Assembly (NCBI GenBank): GCA_041685355.1
Contig: JAWLFY010000038.1
Location: 1 to 35,024 of the forward strand
From: JAWLFY01 sp041685355
Lineage (GTDB): Bacteria; Planctomycetota; Planctomycetia; Pirellulales; Pirellulaceae
DNA: 35,024 bases
Direction of reading: 5' to 3'
Shown: piece by piece, positions 33,699-35,024 of the stretch
How positions within the stretch are numbered: the stretch's first letter is position 1
Layout of the letters: each line of letters opens with the position of its first letter
Notes under the pieces: generated by a model
Told to the model about the DNA's origin: nothing
The model's database searches: none
Seen by the model: only the letters and a program-made list of their open reading frames with translations
Program-made: the position numbers and the translations under genes

Positions 33699-33731
33699 AG
33701 CCCTAAATACCCATCTTTCCAGGGCTTTTTT
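33699..33731 (+). terminator. Possible Rho-independent terminator on the plus strand
   Basis: AGCCCT (33699-33704) pairs with AGGGCT (33721-33726) across a 16-base loop and runs into a short T-tract. A six-bp stem is weak. No plus-strand gene ends just upstream, so it may end a short non-coding transcript or be chance. Confidence 0.35.
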
Positions 33732-33734
33732 GTC

Positions 33735-33764
33735 GTGACATTCTGCCCACTTATTCGTTCTAAT
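33735..33764 (+). promoter_or_regulatory. Candidate sigma70-type promoter of the LuxR-type gene
   Basis: GTGACA (33735-33740) and TCTAAT (33759-33764), both 5/6 to consensus, are 18 bp apart. They lie 169 bp before the LuxR-type start and directly after the terminator-like hairpin. The rest of the 569-bp gap 33364-33932 shows no gene. Confidence 0.45.
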
Positions 33765-33932
33765 CTCTTGGCTTCGGCTTTCCACTGACTTTTCTACTCC
33801 CCGACAACCGCGGTCGACGCGACTCCCGGGGCACCTGGGTCAAGACCGCAACGCTTGGATCACAGGAAATTCGGATGACGGAGCGATCGCACGGCGGGGC
33901 ATCGAACGCCAATCGGCAACATGAGGGCCTTG

Positions 33933-34619
33933 ATGGACGTGATGACACGAATCCTAGTCTTTCACCGCAATCAGTTATTTCGCGACTGCCTGACGGCGTT
34001 CCTTCACGCCCAGTTGGGATACGAGGCACTCGCGGTCGATCACTCGGAAACGGAACGCGCTGACGGGCTGCTTCGAGAGCACGCCGACCTGCTCCTTCTC
34101 GATTTGGACCTGCCGGACGGTTTGGCGGTCGAGATCACGCGGGCGGTGCACGACCGAGACCTTGCGACGAAGGTCATCGTGTTGGTTCCCGACGGCCACG
34201 ACCGGCTCGTCGAATGCATCGCGGCAGGGACCGACGGGTGTGTCCAAGAACGTTCTTCGCTGGATGAGCTCCGCAGCGCCATTGCACGGGTTCTTCAGGG
34301 CGAGACGTTTTGCTCGCCGGACATCGTGGCCACGATGTTCTCTGAACTCGCCCGGTTTACACGAAAGGCGGAGCCCCGGGCGTGGACAAAAGATGACGCG
34401 GTCCCCCGGCTGACCGCCCGCGAGCAAGACATCCTCGAACTTTTGTCCGAGCGGAAAAGCAACAAAGAGATCGCCCAAGAGTTGTGCGTCTCGCTGTTCA
34501 CGGTGAAAAACCACGTTCACAACATTTTGGAAAAACTGCAGGTGGGGAGCCGCGTCGAGGCGGTCGAGTTCGCCCGCCGTCAAGATTGGCTATCGCGGGC
34601 TAGAGTTGCCAAAGACTGA
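33933..34619 (+). CDS. NarL/FixJ-type response regulator with degenerate receiver domain
   Basis: 228 residues. The C-terminal LuxR helix-turn-helix is complete: LTAREQDILELLSERKSNKEIAQEL and TVKNHVHNILEKLQ. The N-terminal receiver fold is present and D57 (LLLLDLDLPDG) is at the phosphorylation site. However, three usual active-site features are missing: the acidic pair after the first strand is replaced by FHRN (RILVFHRNQLF), the Thr/Ser after the fourth strand is replaced in VIVLVPDG, and the conserved Lys in the usual KG/KxGY position is replaced in GTDGCVQERSS. So phosphorylation control is doubtful. ATG 33933 was chosen since AGGG precedes it; 33921 and 33942 are alternatives. Targets unknown. 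Confidence 0.85.
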   Translation: MDVMTRILVFHRNQLFRDCLTAFLHAQLGYEALAVDHSETERADGLLREHADLLLLDLDLPDGLAVEITRAVHDRDLATKVIVLVPDGHDRLVECIAAGTDGCVQERSSLDELRSAIARVLQGETFCSPDIVATMFSELARFTRKAEPRAWTKDDAVPRLTAREQDILELLSERKSNKEIAQELCVSLFTVKNHVHNILEKLQVGSRVEAVEFARRQDWLSRARVAKD

Positions 34620-34650
34620 GCCCAATTCCGCTAATCCGGTCCCGACGACC

Positions 34651-35024
34651 ATGAAATTTCGCCGCCCGCCCGACGCGAGCTCCCTTCCCGACACGAGCAG
34701 CAGCCTCGATCGAAGCCGGGACCGTCTTGGTTCTGCCGGCGTGTCCCACGAGTTCACCCTGGACCAACTCCAAGCCGCCGACTGGGTTCGCTTCCTTGAA
34801 CCGCTCGCCGGCAAGGGGGCGGACGTGACACGCCTCCGCGACGATTTGGAGGACGCGCTTCGTCTCGCGACGTGGGCCCGGAACGACGTTCGGATCGAAG
34901 TGGCGACGTCACAGATCGCGGAGATCTTAGAGACGCTCGTCGCGGATTCGCACCGCTTCGGACAACACGAACTCGACGTGCTTGGCGAAATCCTGCTGAC
35001 GCTCTCCGCCCGCCCGACGTCGTC
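34651..35024 (+). CDS. Unassigned gene, truncated by window end
   Basis: An open frame of 124 codons from ATG 34651, 32 bp after the LuxR-type gene, with codon use like its neighbours (high GC at third positions). The N-terminal 30 residues are Pro/Ser/Arg-rich; from ~33 a helical, acidic region begins (FTLDQLQAADWVRFLEPLAG ... VTRLRDDLEDALRLATWARN). No recognisable domain; function unknown. Possibly in the same operon as the regulator. Confidence 0.55.
   Translation, partial: MKFRRPPDASSLPDTSSSLDRSRDRLGSAGVSHEFTLDQLQAADWVRFLEPLAGKGADVTRLRDDLEDALRLATWARNDVRIEVATSQIAEILETLVADSHRFGQHELDVLGEILLTLSARPTS

Noticed and set aside
33250..33738. 162-codon plus-strand open frame
   Set aside because: Starts antisense to FeeM copy B and continues in non-coding sequence; no protein-like pattern.

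Overview
The window looks like chromosomal DNA from a high-GC member of the Planctomycetes. The most telling locus is at 25.2-30.6 kb: a planctomycete-type cytochrome c protein with DUF1549/DUF1553 domains, then a Tat-exported DUF1501 protein, then a formylglycine-type sulfatase. Supporting signs are an EF-hand repeat protein with a Gly-rich head, a small transthyretin-like lipoprotein, and genes resembling the archaeal-type methanofuran / tetrahydromethanopterin C1 pathway known in planctomycetes. Genes are dense and lie in short operons. I saw no rRNA, tRNA, CRISPR array, insertion sequence or phage gene.

Layout. 1-4.8 kb (minus): a pentose-acid oxidation pair (FAH-fold dehydratase candidate, then 2-oxoglutarate semialdehyde dehydrogenase) runs into a ThiF/MoeB-like E1 enzyme and a CinA-like protein cut by the window edge. 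5-8 kb: a secreted Gly/Pro-rich protein (plus), then on the minus strand an unassigned protein with a possible LURP-one-like C-terminus and a haloarchaeal-like glucose dehydrogenase. 8.3-13.5 kb (plus): a SufR-like Fe-S repressor with a promoter/operator upstream, then sufC, sufB, sufD and sufT; no cysteine desulfurase is present. 13.5-16.3 kb (plus): an overlapping trio (ATP-grasp ligase, MfnF-like, MfnE-like kinase) that fits methanofuran/methylofuran assembly. 16.4-20.3 kb (minus): GT81-type glycosyltransferase, ispG and the EF-hand protein. 20.4-24.3 kb (minus): a tiny membrane protein, a RarD/EamA transporter, and upstream of it a three-gene ExbB/ExbD-like membrane module. 24.5 kb (plus): a spermidine-synthase-fold protein whose 3' end overlaps the sulfatase gene antisense. 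25.2-30.6 kb (minus): the sulfatase operon. 31-35 kb: a lipoprotein, two convergent FeeM-like N-acyltransferase paralogues, a LuxR-type regulator with a degenerate receiver domain, and a truncated unassigned gene.

The most unexpected feature cuts across all these loci. I count at least 13 unrelated short tandem repeats in 35 kb. Every one inside a gene has a period divisible by three (15, 18 or 21 bp), so the frame is kept, and adds a Pro/Gly/Asp/Ser/Thr-rich tail or linker. Those between genes have periods of 14, 19, 20 and 23 bp. This suggests a genome that continually makes short tandem duplications, with selection removing those that break frames. All three proteins of the ExbB/ExbD-like module carry such tails. 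The best candidates for new biology are this repeat process and the three-gene membrane module.
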